Shown here: positions 1 through 9,531 of the stretch, piece by piece
How the letters are laid out: every line of letters begins with the position of its first letter
Numbering within the stretch: the first letter of the stretch is position 1
From: Algiphilus aromaticivorans DG1253
GTDB taxonomy: Bacteria > Pseudomonadota > Gammaproteobacteria > Nevskiales > Nevskiaceae
Assembly: GCF_000733765.1 (NCBI RefSeq)
Contig: NZ_JPOG01000001.1
Coordinates: forward strand, 2,542,001-2,606,000
Length of the DNA stretch: 64,000 nt
Reading direction: 5' to 3'
Program-made: the position numbers and the translations under genes
The notes under the pieces: generated by a model
What the model saw: only the letters and a program-made list of their open reading frames with translations
Told to the model about the DNA's origin: nothing
Database searches by the model: none

Positions 1-526
1 GTGAAGGGACATCCTGTCCCGTCACGGCTGGATCGGCCATCCGGGCCGATCCTCCCCTGCGCGCGCCGCCAGCCGCCGCGCCACCAAGGGGGACGAGTGC
101 CAATTCGTACGCCGATCTACGCGATGCCGCGAAGCGGCGATCCGGTCAGACCTGTGCCCTTGAGGGTGATGCGCGACCGACTTGCCAGTGGCAAGTCGCA
201 GCGCGCATCACGGCTGGGCCATGGAAGGCCCAGCCAGGATCACTTGATGAGGTCCGGAAGACCGAATCTAGTGACCGTGGCGATCTTCGCGCGACGCATG
301 GGCCGCGGTTGCCCGCCATCCATGGCGCCACCTCTTCGCTAAGGCCAGGCCCCGGCCCGGACATCCCTGTCCGGGCGCTCCCAGCGCTGCGAAGTGCCAC
401 TGGCACTTCGGTCGCTGCTCGCCCCCGAGCACGGCGCCCGGCTCGGGAACCTGCTTCGGCGAAGCCGAAGCAGGCCACCCGGCGGGCACCATGGCTTTGG
501 TCACTTTGGCCGTAACCAAAGTGACC
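1..526. repeat. Array of short perfect hairpins (REP-like intergenic element)
   Basis: No credible gene lies here. At least ten separate inverted repeats follow one another. Stem positions are: 1-25 (6 bp core at 6-11/15-20); 30-38/44-52 (9 bp); 166-175/202-211 (10 bp), enclosing 179-187/189-197 (9 bp, 1-nt loop); 212-220/227-235 (9 bp); 315-319/322-326; 355-363/368-376 (9 bp); 375-379/383-387; 390-399/401-410 (10 bp); 450-460/464-474 (11 bp); 499-509/516-526 (11 bp). Loops are 1-6 nt, and several hold ATCC, TCC or ATGG. The stems differ from one another in sequence, so this is a series of independent hairpins and not copies of one repeat. Similar strings occur in intergenic DNA of Xanthomonadales-type genomes (from memory). 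The short open frames here are by-products of the palindromes. The array may begin before the window. Confidence 0.75.
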
Positions 527-707
527 CGCGCCTAGCGGTGTCTTAGCTACGGCAGCTTCCCCGTTTCAGGCGCGGACCGCGTGAGCAAGGCCGCCTCCAC
601 TGGGGACCACAGCGTTCTCTAGCCACTCTTACGGTGCACCCGCTCTCCCTAGAGTCGAATGCCGAGACCGCAACCGGTCGCTGACTGAATAAGTCCTACA
701 ACGGCCG
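527..707. other. Intergenic stretch, no gene seen
   Basis: This is the gap between the hairpin array and the 3' end of ilvE. A weak 5-bp hairpin lies at about 668-681, but it has no T-run, so I do not call it the ilvE terminator. No coding frame, RNA gene or convincing promoter was recognised. Confidence 0.5.
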
Positions 708-1631
708 TTACAGATACGCCCGCCAGTGCTCATGCTGCGCCCCGCCACCCTTGACCACTTCAAGGTAGGTGCGCTGCAGCTCCTCAGTGATCGGGCCGCG
801 CTTGCCGTTGCCGATGGCGCGGGCGTCGACTTCGCGAATGGGCGTAACTTCGGCGGCGGTGCCGGTAAAGAAGGCTTCGTCGGCGATGTAGACCTCGTCG
901 CGCGTGATGCGCCGCTCGCGCACGGTATAGCCGGCTTCCTGCGCCAGCGTGATGAGGGTGCGCCGCGTGATGCCGTCGAGGCAGGAGTTCAGGTCCGGCG
1001 TCGACAGCTCGCCGTCGCGCACGAGGAAGATGTTCTCGGCGCTGCCCTCGGCAACGTGGCCTTCGGTGTCGAGCATCAGGGCTTCGTCGTAGCCGTCTCG
1101 GGTAGCCTCGCCGAGCGCCATCATCGAGTTGATGTAGTTGCCGTTGGCCTTGGCCCGGCACATGGCGGCATTGATGTGATGCCGCGAGAAGGAGCTGGTA
1201 CGCACGCGAATGCCCTTCTCCAGGTTCTCGGCGCCCAGATAGCTGCCCCAGGGCCACGCCGCGACGATGACGTGCACCTTGAGGTTGTCGGCGCGCAGTC
1301 CCATGCCTTCCGAGCCGTAGAAGACCATGGGACGCAGATAGGCTTCCTCGAGCTCGTTGGCGCGCAGTATTTCCTTCTGTGCCGCGTTCATCTCGTCCTG
1401 CGTATAGGGCATGGGCATGCCGAGGATCTTGGCGCTGTTGAACAGCCGCCGGGTGTGATCCTGCAGGCGGAAGATGGCACTGCCCTTGGGGGTTTTGTAG
1501 GCACGCACGCCCTCGAAGCAGCCGACGCCGTAATGCAGCGAGTAGGTCAGAACATGGGTGGTGGCTTCGCGCCACGGCACCATTTCGCCGTCATACCAGA
1601 TGTAACCGTCGCGGTCGGAAAAACTCGTCAC
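708..1631 (-). CDS. ilvE: Branched-chain amino acid aminotransferase
   Basis: PLP-dependent fold-type IV transaminase. It makes the last step of leucine, isoleucine and valine synthesis (2-oxo acid plus glutamate) in the cytosol. With the GTG start at 1631 it is 307 residues, the usual length. The reading frame stays open to 1706, but that would add 25 Arg-rich residues running into the end of glnE. The Schiff-base lysine is Lys161 in CRAKANGNY, followed by the family motif EALMLDTEG and then AEGSAENIF, a phosphate-binding region. It lies 32 nt downstream of glnE on the same strand and is probably cotranscribed. The start codon has no strong ribosome site, so the exact start is less sure than the identity. 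ilvA and ilvD of the same pathway lie elsewhere in the window. Confidence 0.95.
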   Translation of the reverse strand: MTSFSDRDGYIWYDGEMVPWREATTHVLTYSLHYGVGCFEGVRAYKTPKGSAIFRLQDHTRRLFNSAKILGMPMPYTQDEMNAAQKEILRANELEEAYLRPMVFYGSEGMGLRADNLKVHVIVAAWPWGSYLGAENLEKGIRVRTSSFSRHHINAAMCRAKANGNYINSMMALGEATRDGYDEALMLDTEGHVAEGSAENIFLVRDGELSTPDLNSCLDGITRRTLITLAQEAGYTVRERRITRDEVYIADEAFFTGTAAEVTPIREVDARAIGNGKRGPITEELQRTYLEVVKGGGAQHEHWRAYL

Positions 1632-1663
1632 GTTCGCTATCCGTGCACACAAGGAGCGGCATT

Positions 1664-4501
1664 CTACGATGCGTCGTCGCCGGCTGCCTCGCTGCACAAG
1701 CGCCACAGCGCCGAGACCTGCTCGCGCGCCTCCGCCGCCGCATCCTCGGCGACGAGACCTTCGCCCTCGTCGAGAGCGCGCTCGTGCACCAGCGCGCGCA
1801 GCTCGCGGTAGGCGGCGATGGCGCCTTCGGCAGTGTCGGCGTCAAGCACGCCGGCTTCGGCCAGCGCCTCGGTCTGGCGCCACTGATCCGGCCAATCGAC
1901 CAGCGCCGGGTGCTCGTGGGCATGGCGCATGACCAGATACTGCGTGGCGAACTCCAGATCGGCGAGACCGCCGGCACCCTGCTTGATGTCCCACTTGCCG
2001 TCGCCGCTGCGATCCAGATGTTTGCGCATGCGGTCGCGCATGGCCTTGATCTCGCCAGCCAGCTCCGAGGGCTCGCGCGAGGCGCAGAGGACCTCGCGGC
2101 GCAGTGCCTCGAAGGACTCGCCGATCGCTGGGCTGCCACAGACGTGACGCGCGCGTACCAGCGCCTGATGTTCCCAGGTCCAGGCCTTGTCGCGCTGATA
2201 GTGCGCGAAGGCCTCGAAGCTGGTCACCAGCAGGCCGGAGCTGCCGCTGGGACGCAGCTGCAGGTCGACCTCATAGGCGCGGCCGGCGGCGGTCTGGGTG
2301 GATAGCCAGTGCACCAGCCGCTGCGCGAAGCGCGAGAACCAGACGGCGTTGGCGACGCTGCGCCGGCCGCCCTGGGTCTCGCCATCCTGGTCGTCGCAGT
2401 CGTGCAGGAAGACGACATCCAGATCAGAGCCGTAGCCCATCTCGATGCCACCGAGCTTGCCATAGCCGATAACGGCGAAGCCCGGCTCGGAGCCGTCGCT
2501 GTTGGCAGGCAGGCCGTACTCGGTCGCCATCTCGCGCCGCACTTCGGTCACCGTGATCTCGACGATGATCTCCGCCAGCCAGGTGAGCCGGTCACTGACC
2601 TTGGGCAGCGGCAACCCGGCGAGCCGGTCGGAAGCAGCAACGCGCAGCATGATCTCCTGGCGGTAGCGGCGCAGCAGGTTCATGCGCGCCTCGATATCGA
2701 AAGCGTCCAGTCCATCGAGGCGCCGCTGCAGCTCGGTGGCCATGGCCTCGCGGGCGGGCGGATCGTAGAGGCTGCGGCTGTCCAGCAGCTGGTCGAGCAG
2801 CATGGGCTGCTGGGCCAGAAGATGGGCAATCCATGGGCTGGCCATGCACAAAGCCAGCAGCTGGGCGCGCGCGGTGGGTGACTCGCGCAACAGACTGACG
2901 TAAGTGCCGCGCCCGGCCAAGCGCTCGATGACCTCCAGCGCACGCAACAGCGCCTTGGCCGGCGCGCCGTGCTCGGCGCTCTCGGCGAAGAGCTGGGCCA
3001 GCAGGTCGCCCAGCCGGGTTTGGGAAAGCTCGCGCATGTCGCGCACGATCTTGCTGGCACGGATGCGCTGCACGGCGTCGGCGGCACCGCGCGCGGCTTC
3101 GGGCCCCAGCAGAGTCTCGAACTGCGGCGCCGCGGCCTCGGCCGTGGCGTGCTGCTGCCAGAGCTTGTGTACAGCGCCCTCTGGACCGTCGCCGCCGCGC
3201 GTGACCTCGGGGCCAGCAAAGAGATCGTCGAAGGTGTCGACCACCGTCTCGCGGGCGCTACCGACGGCCTCCATGACCGCCTCCCAGTCACGGTCCAGCG
3301 CCGCGGCGACCGCGGCACGCTCGGCGGCGTCCTGCGGCAGGCTGTGGGTCTGGTTGTCCTGGCGCATCTGCAGCGCGTTCTCGACTTCACGCAGCAGCAG
3401 GTAGGCATTGTCCAGCGCCGCGCATTCATCCGCGGGCAGATGGCCCCCGTCGGAAATCGCTGCCAGCGCGTGCCGGAAGCTGCGGTGGCGCAGCGCCTCT
3501 TCCTGCCCGCCACGGATGAGCTGGAAGGCCTGCACGACGAACTCCAGGTCTCGGATGCCACCGCGCCCTAGCTTGACGTTGTCCTGCTGGCGACGCCGCG
3601 CGAGATCGTCGGCAATGCGCTGCTTGAGTTCGCGCAGCGACTCGATGGCCGTGTAATCGAGATAACGGCGATAGACGAAGGGCTGCAGCATGCGCATGAA
3701 TCGTGCGCCGGCTTCGGCGTCGCCGGCCACCACGCGCGCCTTGATCATGGCGTAGCGTTCCCATTCGCGGCCGTGACTCTGGTAGTAGTCCTCGGCGGCT
3801 GCAAAGTGCATGGCGGCCGGCCCGGCGCTCCCGAATGGGCGCAGCGCCCAGTCGACGCGATAGCAGAAGCCTTCGGGGGTCTTCTCGGCCAGATAGCGCG
3901 TCAGCCGCTGGGTGACCTCGCCGAAATACTGCTCGTTGGCGCGCTCCTTGGCACCGTCGCAGCAACCCGGGGAGCCGTAGAAGAGCATGAGATCGACGTC
4001 GGAGGAGAAGTTCAGCTCGCGCCCGCCGAGCTTGCCCATACCGAGCACAATGCAGGGGACCTCCGCACCACCCTTGTCCCGGGGTGTTCCGTGACGTTCG
4101 CTGCACAGCCGCAGTGCGCGGGCCAGCGCCCCACCGATGCAAGCGTCAGCCAGCGCACTGGTGCGCGCCAGGCTAGCGGCGACGTCGTCGCGACGGCTGA
4201 TGGCGCGCCACGCGATCAGCACCTGCTCACGGTTGCGCAGCCGCCGCAGCGCCGAAAGATAGGCCGCTTCATCGTCGCCAGCGCTTTGATCGCAATCGGC
4301 TGCAGCCGCGACCAGCGCCTCCGGTTCCGGCGGCGCGTCGAGTGCTGCGGCGAGGCGCTCGATCTCCGCCTCCGCGGCGCGCTCCAGCCAGGCGAGCGCA
4401 AAGCCGCTGGCCTGCAGCAGGCGTCGCGCGCTCGCTTCGGTCACGCCAGCGGCCTGCAGCCGGGCCAGCGCTTCGTCGATACGTTGGGATGTCTCAGCCA
4501 T
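1664..4501 (-). CDS. glnE: Bifunctional glutamine synthetase adenylyltransferase/deadenylase
   Basis: Adds and removes AMP on glutamine synthetase under PII control, tuning nitrogen assimilation. From the ATG at 4501 it has 945 residues, matching the family length (about 946). Two nucleotidyltransferase domains are visible: GMGKLGGRELNFSSDVDL in the N-terminal half and VIGYGKLGGIEMGYGSDLDV in the C-terminal half. Each is followed by a helical regulatory region (LGRGGIRDLEFVVQAFQ; KQGAGGLADLEFATQYL). The frame is open to 4543, but the first ATG at 4543 falls inside the groL terminator. Either 4513 or 4501 is likelier; neither has a clear Shine-Dalgarno. It lies downstream of groL but behind its terminator, and upstream of ilvE by 32 nt. 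Confidence 0.95.
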   Translation of the reverse strand: MAETSQRIDEALARLQAAGVTEASARRLLQASGFALAWLERAAEAEIERLAAALDAPPEPEALVAAAADCDQSAGDDEAAYLSALRRLRNREQVLIAWRAISRRDDVAASLARTSALADACIGGALARALRLCSERHGTPRDKGGAEVPCIVLGMGKLGGRELNFSSDVDLMLFYGSPGCCDGAKERANEQYFGEVTQRLTRYLAEKTPEGFCYRVDWALRPFGSAGPAAMHFAAAEDYYQSHGREWERYAMIKARVVAGDAEAGARFMRMLQPFVYRRYLDYTAIESLRELKQRIADDLARRRQQDNVKLGRGGIRDLEFVVQAFQLIRGGQEEALRHRSFRHALAAISDGGHLPADECAALDNAYLLLREVENALQMRQDNQTHSLPQDAAERAAVAAALDRDWEAVMEAVGSARETVVDTFDDLFAGPEVTRGGDGPEGAVHKLWQQHATAEAAAPQFETLLGPEAARGAADAVQRIRASKIVRDMRELSQTRLGDLLAQLFAESAEHGAPAKALLRALEVIERLAGRGTYVSLLRESPTARAQLLALCMASPWIAHLLAQQPMLLDQLLDSRSLYDPPAREAMATELQRRLDGLDAFDIEARMNLLRRYRQEIMLRVAASDRLAGLPLPKVSDRLTWLAEIIVEITVTEVRREMATEYGLPANSDGSEPGFAVIGYGKLGGIEMGYGSDLDVVFLHDCDDQDGETQGGRRSVANAVWFSRFAQRLVHWLSTQTAAGRAYEVDLQLRPSGSSGLLVTSFEAFAHYQRDKAWTWEHQALVRARHVCGSPAIGESFEALRREVLCASREPSELAGEIKAMRDRMRKHLDRSGDGKWDIKQGAGGLADLEFATQYLVMRHAHEHPALVDWPDQWRQTEALAEAGVLDADTAEGAIAAYRELRALVHERALDEGEGLVAEDAAAEAREQVSALWRLCSEAAGDDAS

Positions 4502-4540
4502 GACGAGCAGCATAACGGCCGCGCGCGCCGACAGCGGACA

Positions 4541-4569
4541 CAAAAAAGCCCCGCCGTGATGGCGGGGCT
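4541..4569 (-). terminator. Rho-independent terminator of groESL
   Basis: On the minus strand a 9-bp GC-rich stem (4561-4569 with 4547-4555, loop 4556-4560) is followed by a run of six T (the A-run at 4542-4547 on plus). It sits 40 nt past the groL stop and just upstream of the glnE start, so it separates the chaperonin operon from glnE. Confidence 0.9.
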
Positions 4570-4608
4570 CTTGGTACTGCGGTGCGGTCCGAAATGGACG
4601 CGGGAGGC

Positions 4609-6267
<1,659 letters not shown>

Positions 6268-6311
6268 TCAGTGTTGATTCGTGATCGGTGTGATGGGGTC
6301 GCGGGGACCGG

Positions 6312-6602
6312 TCAGCCTTCGATGACGGCCAGGAGGTCGTCTTCGCGCATCACGACGAGCTCGTCGCCGTCGATCTTGACCTCGGTACCGGCGTACTTGC
6401 CGAAGAGCACCGTGTCACCCTGCTTGACGTCCGGGGCATTCACCTTGCCGTCATCGGTGCGCTTGCCGGGGCCGACTGCCACGACTTCGCCCTTGATGGG
6501 CTTCTCGGCCGCGCTATCCGGAATGACGATACCGCCGGGGGTCTTCTTCTCTTCCTCGACGCGCTTGACGACCACGCGGTCTTGCAAAGGACGCAGCTTC
6601 AT
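6312..6602 (-). CDS. groS: 10 kDa co-chaperonin GroES
   Basis: Heptameric lid of the GroEL chamber; 96 residues, full length. It begins [18 protein letters not shown]. The mobile loop region ([18 protein letters not shown]) and the conserved [15 protein letters not shown] are both visible. An AAGGAG ribosome site sits at the right distance before the ATG. It is the first gene of the groESL operon and lies about 95 nt downstream of a sigma-32-type promoter with an overlapping CIRCE-like element. Confidence 0.98.
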   Translation of the reverse strand: MKLRPLQDRVVVKRVEEEKKTPGGIVIPDSAAEKPIKGEVVAVGPGKRTDDGKVNAPDVKQGDTVLFGKYAGTEVKIDGDELVVMREDDLLAVIEG

Positions 6603-6675
6603 TTGTAACTCCTTAAAAATTGGAACTAATCCCAGTATCTCGAGCGCTCACAGTGGGATCGCGCCAGCTATTCTG

Positions 6676-6702
6676 TTAGCACTCCCCCGTGATGGCTGCC
6701 AA
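6676..6702. promoter_or_regulatory. Degenerate CIRCE (HrcA operator-like) element
   Basis: The left half TTAGCACTC (6676-6684) matches the consensus exactly. It is followed by the canonical 9-nt spacer and then GGCTGCCAA (6694-6702), which keeps 6 of 9 positions of GAGTGCTAA. It overlaps the end of the sigma-32 -10 box and the expected transcription start of groESL, a suitable place for a repressor. CIRCE is known in some gammaproteobacteria (Xanthomonadaceae). The decayed right half makes HrcA control uncertain. Confidence 0.55.
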
Positions 6703-6730
6703 TTTGGGGCGGGAGAGCAGGCCTTTCAAG
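6702..6730 (-). promoter_or_regulatory. Sigma-32 heat-shock promoter of groESL
   Basis: Reading the minus strand, CTTGAAA (6724-6730) is followed by a 14-nt spacer and CCCCAAAT (6702-6709). This agrees very well with the RpoH consensus CTTGAAA-N13-17-CCCCATnT. It lies about 100 nt upstream of the groS ATG. Confidence 0.85.
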
Positions 6731-6834
6731 AGCCCGGGCGAAAAAAAGTTGCTGCCGCGCGCCAAAGGGTGGGGCTGCGGCCGATGTTGCGGCGCGGTAA
6801 ACTCGCGCCCTTTACAGATATCGCGCTCCAGATC

Positions 6835-8109
6835 ATGACCGAGATTCGCAAGATTGCCGTCGTCGGCAGCAACCGCATCCCCTTCTGTCGCTCCAACACG
6901 GCCTACGCCACGCGCTCAAACCAGGACATGCTGACGGCCGCCATGCAGGGCCTCGTCGACCGCACCGGCATCGCCGGCGAGCGTCTGGGCGAAGCCGCCG
7001 CCGGCGCGGTGCTCAAGCATTCGCGAGATTTCAACCTGACGCGCGAGTCGCTGCTGTCCACGACGCTTTCGCCGGATACGCCGGCCTACGACGTGCAGCA
7101 GGCCTGCGGCACCGGCCTGGAGACAGCCATCCTGGTCGGCAACAAGATCGCCCTCGGCCAGATCGAGGCCGGCATCGCCGGTGGCGTCGATACCGCCTCC
7201 GATGCACCCATCGCGGTCAACGACAAGCTGCGCAAGATCCTGCTCGAGGTCAATCGCGCCAAGACCGCCGGCGACCGCCTGAAGGCGCTGTCCAAGTTCC
7301 GCCCCTCCATGCTGGCGCCGGCCATCCCCACCAACGGCGAGCCGCGCACGCGCAAGAGTATGGGCGAGCACTGCGAGATGATGGCCAAGCACTGGAAGAT
7401 CTCGCGCGAGGATCAGGACCAGCTCGCCTTCGAGTCGCACCAGAAGGCGGCGGCTGCCTATGACGAGGGCTTCTTCTCCGATCTGATCAGCCCCTACGCG
7501 GGCCTCGAGCGAGACAACAATGTCCGTGGCGACAGCACGCTGGAGAAGCTGGCGACGCTCAAGCCCGTCTTCGACCGCGAGAACGGCACGCTGACAGCGG
7601 CGAACTCCACGCCGCTGACCGACGGCGCCTCCACCGTGCTGCTGGCTTCCGAGGACTGGGCCGCGCGCCACAAGCTGGAGCCGCAGGCCTACCTCACCTT
7701 TTCGGAAACTGCGGCCGTGGACTTCGCCTCGGGCGCGGAAGGCCTGCTCATGGCACCGGCCTACGCCGTACCGCGCATGCTGGCGCGCGCCGGTCTCGAT
7801 CTGCAGGACTTCGATTACTACGAGATCCACGAGGCCTTCGCCGCGCAGGTGCTGTGCACCCTGAAGGCCTGGGAGGACAAGCGCTTCTGCAAGGAGAAGC
7901 TCGGGCTCTCCAAGCCGCTGGGCGCCATCGACCGTTCCAAGCTCAACATCAAGGGTGGCTCGGTCGCCATGGGGCATCCCTTCGCCGCCACCGGCGGGCG
8001 CATCCTGGGCACGCTGTCGAAGATCCTCAATCAGGCTGGCCGCGGTCGCGGGCTGATCTCGATCTGCGCCGCCGGCGGCATGGGCGTCGTCGCCATCGTC
8101 GAGAAGTGA
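6835..8109 (+). CDS. Acetyl-CoA acyltransferase (thiolase, FadI-like)
   Basis: Thiolase-family enzyme that cleaves 3-ketoacyl-CoA with CoA (or condenses acetyl-CoA) in fatty-acid metabolism. The frame is open far upstream, but that part is antisense to groEL. The ATG at 6835 gives 424 residues and starts with the family N-terminus MTEIRKIAVVGSNRIPFCRS. The acylated cysteine is Cys91 in VQQACGTGLE. The other catalytic blocks are EIHEAFA, GHPFAATGGR and CAAGGMG. It is longer than the 402-residue thiolase at 57.5 kb and belongs to the FadI-like branch with an enlarged loop domain. It reads away from groESL, with no partner subunit next to it, so its physiological substrate is unknown. No promoter was recognised. 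Confidence 0.9.
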   Translation: MTEIRKIAVVGSNRIPFCRSNTAYATRSNQDMLTAAMQGLVDRTGIAGERLGEAAAGAVLKHSRDFNLTRESLLSTTLSPDTPAYDVQQACGTGLETAILVGNKIALGQIEAGIAGGVDTASDAPIAVNDKLRKILLEVNRAKTAGDRLKALSKFRPSMLAPAIPTNGEPRTRKSMGEHCEMMAKHWKISREDQDQLAFESHQKAAAAYDEGFFSDLISPYAGLERDNNVRGDSTLEKLATLKPVFDRENGTLTAANSTPLTDGASTVLLASEDWAARHKLEPQAYLTFSETAAVDFASGAEGLLMAPAYAVPRMLARAGLDLQDFDYYEIHEAFAAQVLCTLKAWEDKRFCKEKLGLSKPLGAIDRSKLNIKGGSVAMGHPFAATGGRILGTLSKILNQAGRGRGLISICAAGGMGVVAIVEK

Positions 8110-8156
8110 TCCGCTTGCTTCTGCGTGGACAACCCCGCGCAGGCTAAGCTGGCGCG

Positions 8157-9494
8157 ATGAAAGCAAGGGAGAACTGGGGCAGCCGACTGGGCTTCGTCAT
8201 GGCCGCGGCCGGCTCCGCCGTCGGTCTCGGCAATATCTGGCGCTTCCCCTATACCGCCGGCGAGAATGGCGGCGGCGCCTTCCTGATCATCTATCTCGGC
8301 ATCATCGCCATCTTCGGCGTGTCGGTGCTGCTCGCCGAGATCGTTCTCGGCCGCGCCACCCAGCGCAATCCGGTGGGGGCCTTCGGTCAACTCGGGGGGC
8401 GGATCTGGCGGCCAGCGGGGCTGCTGGGGGTAATCACCGGGTTCGTCATTCTCTCCTTCTACGTCGTCGTCGCCGGCTGGACACTGGCCTATCTCGGCCT
8501 GTCGCTGGCGGGCGGGCTGGACAGCACCGACCCGGACCTTCTCGGCGCGCAGTTCGTGGCGCTGTCCGGGGGCATCTGGGCGCCGCTGGCTCTGGCGGCG
8601 CTCTTCATGGCGTTGGTCGGGGCCACCGTCGGCGGCGGCATCACGCGCGGCATCGAGCGCGCCAACCGCGTGCTCATGCCGCTGCTCTTCCTGCTGCTGG
8701 TCGGGCTGGCGGTTTACGCGATGACCTTGCCGGGCGGCGGGGCCGGCGTAGCCTTCCTGCTGCAGCCGGATTTCTCGAAGATATCCGGCGCCACCTTCAC
8801 CGCAGCGCTGGCACAAGCCTTTTTCTCCTTGTCCCTGGGCATGGGCTGCATGCTGACCTACGGCTCCTATCTGCGCCCGCACGAGCGGCTGGGCGTCGCC
8901 ACCGGCGCCATCATCAGCCTGGACGTGGTTGCAGCGCTGCTGGCCGGTCTGGCCATCATGCCGGTGGTCTTTGCCTTCGGCGTCAGCCCGGAGGCCGGAC
9001 CGGGGCTGACCTTCATCACGCTGCCGGCGGCTTTCGCGGCCATGCCGGGCGGGGCCATTGTCGGCCCGGCTTTCTTCCTGTTGCTTTCCGTGGCGGCTCT
9101 GACCTCGGCCATTTCCATCCTGGAGCCGGCCATCAGTTGGTTGACCGACGAGCACGGCTGGTCGCGTGGACGCACGGTCTGGGTCTGCGCCAGCATCTGC
9201 CTGGCGCTGGGCGTGCCCTCCTCGCTGTCGATGGGCGCAGCGCCCGGGCTGCAAATTGCCGGCATGAGCTTCTTCAACGCCATGGATTTCGCGGCCACCA
9301 ATGTCATGATGCCGGTGGGTGCGCTGATTACCGCTGTCTTCGTCGGCTGGTTCTGGGGCCAGGGGGCTCTTGAGGAGTTGAGCAATACGAGTGGCGTTGC
9401 GCCCATCTGGGCACGCGGCTGGTTGCTGCTGCTGCGCTTCGTTGCGCCGCCGGCATTGGTGCTGATCCTGCTGCAGAGCACCGGGCTGATCTAG
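8157..9494 (+). CDS. Sodium-dependent transporter, NSS/SNF family
   Basis: Inner-membrane Na+-coupled symporter for an amino acid or a similar small amine. It has 445 residues, in the range of the short prokaryotic members with 11-12 helices. The diagnostic first helix is intact: GFVMAAAGSAVGLGNIWRFP, whose unwound part carries the substrate and Na+ ligands, followed by GGGAFLIIYL. Hydrophobic segments continue to the C-terminus. The substrate cannot be read from the sequence. It is followed after 37 nt by an AGCS symporter and then hemH on the same strand. Two unrelated Na+/amino-acid carriers side by side suggest uptake of amino acids in a Na+-rich habitat (inference). Confidence 0.92.
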   Translation: MKARENWGSRLGFVMAAAGSAVGLGNIWRFPYTAGENGGGAFLIIYLGIIAIFGVSVLLAEIVLGRATQRNPVGAFGQLGGRIWRPAGLLGVITGFVILSFYVVVAGWTLAYLGLSLAGGLDSTDPDLLGAQFVALSGGIWAPLALAALFMALVGATVGGGITRGIERANRVLMPLLFLLLVGLAVYAMTLPGGGAGVAFLLQPDFSKISGATFTAALAQAFFSLSLGMGCMLTYGSYLRPHERLGVATGAIISLDVVAALLAGLAIMPVVFAFGVSPEAGPGLTFITLPAAFAAMPGGAIVGPAFFLLLSVAALTSAISILEPAISWLTDEHGWSRGRTVWVCASICLALGVPSSLSMGAAPGLQIAGMSFFNAMDFAATNVMMPVGALITAVFVGWFWGQGALEELSNTSGVAPIWARGWLLLLRFVAPPALVLILLQSTGLI

Positions 9495-9531
9495 GACCCC
9501 CGGATCGGCCCGACATCAAGGGAGAGGGGCG

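Noticed and set aside
1-515. Short frames of 68-113 codons at the window start
   Set aside because: They run through perfect palindromes, have biased composition and no ribosome sites; the region is better explained as a hairpin array.
726-1811. 361-codon plus-strand open frame
   Set aside because: It lies opposite ilvE and glnE; the open frame is a by-product of GC-rich codon use.
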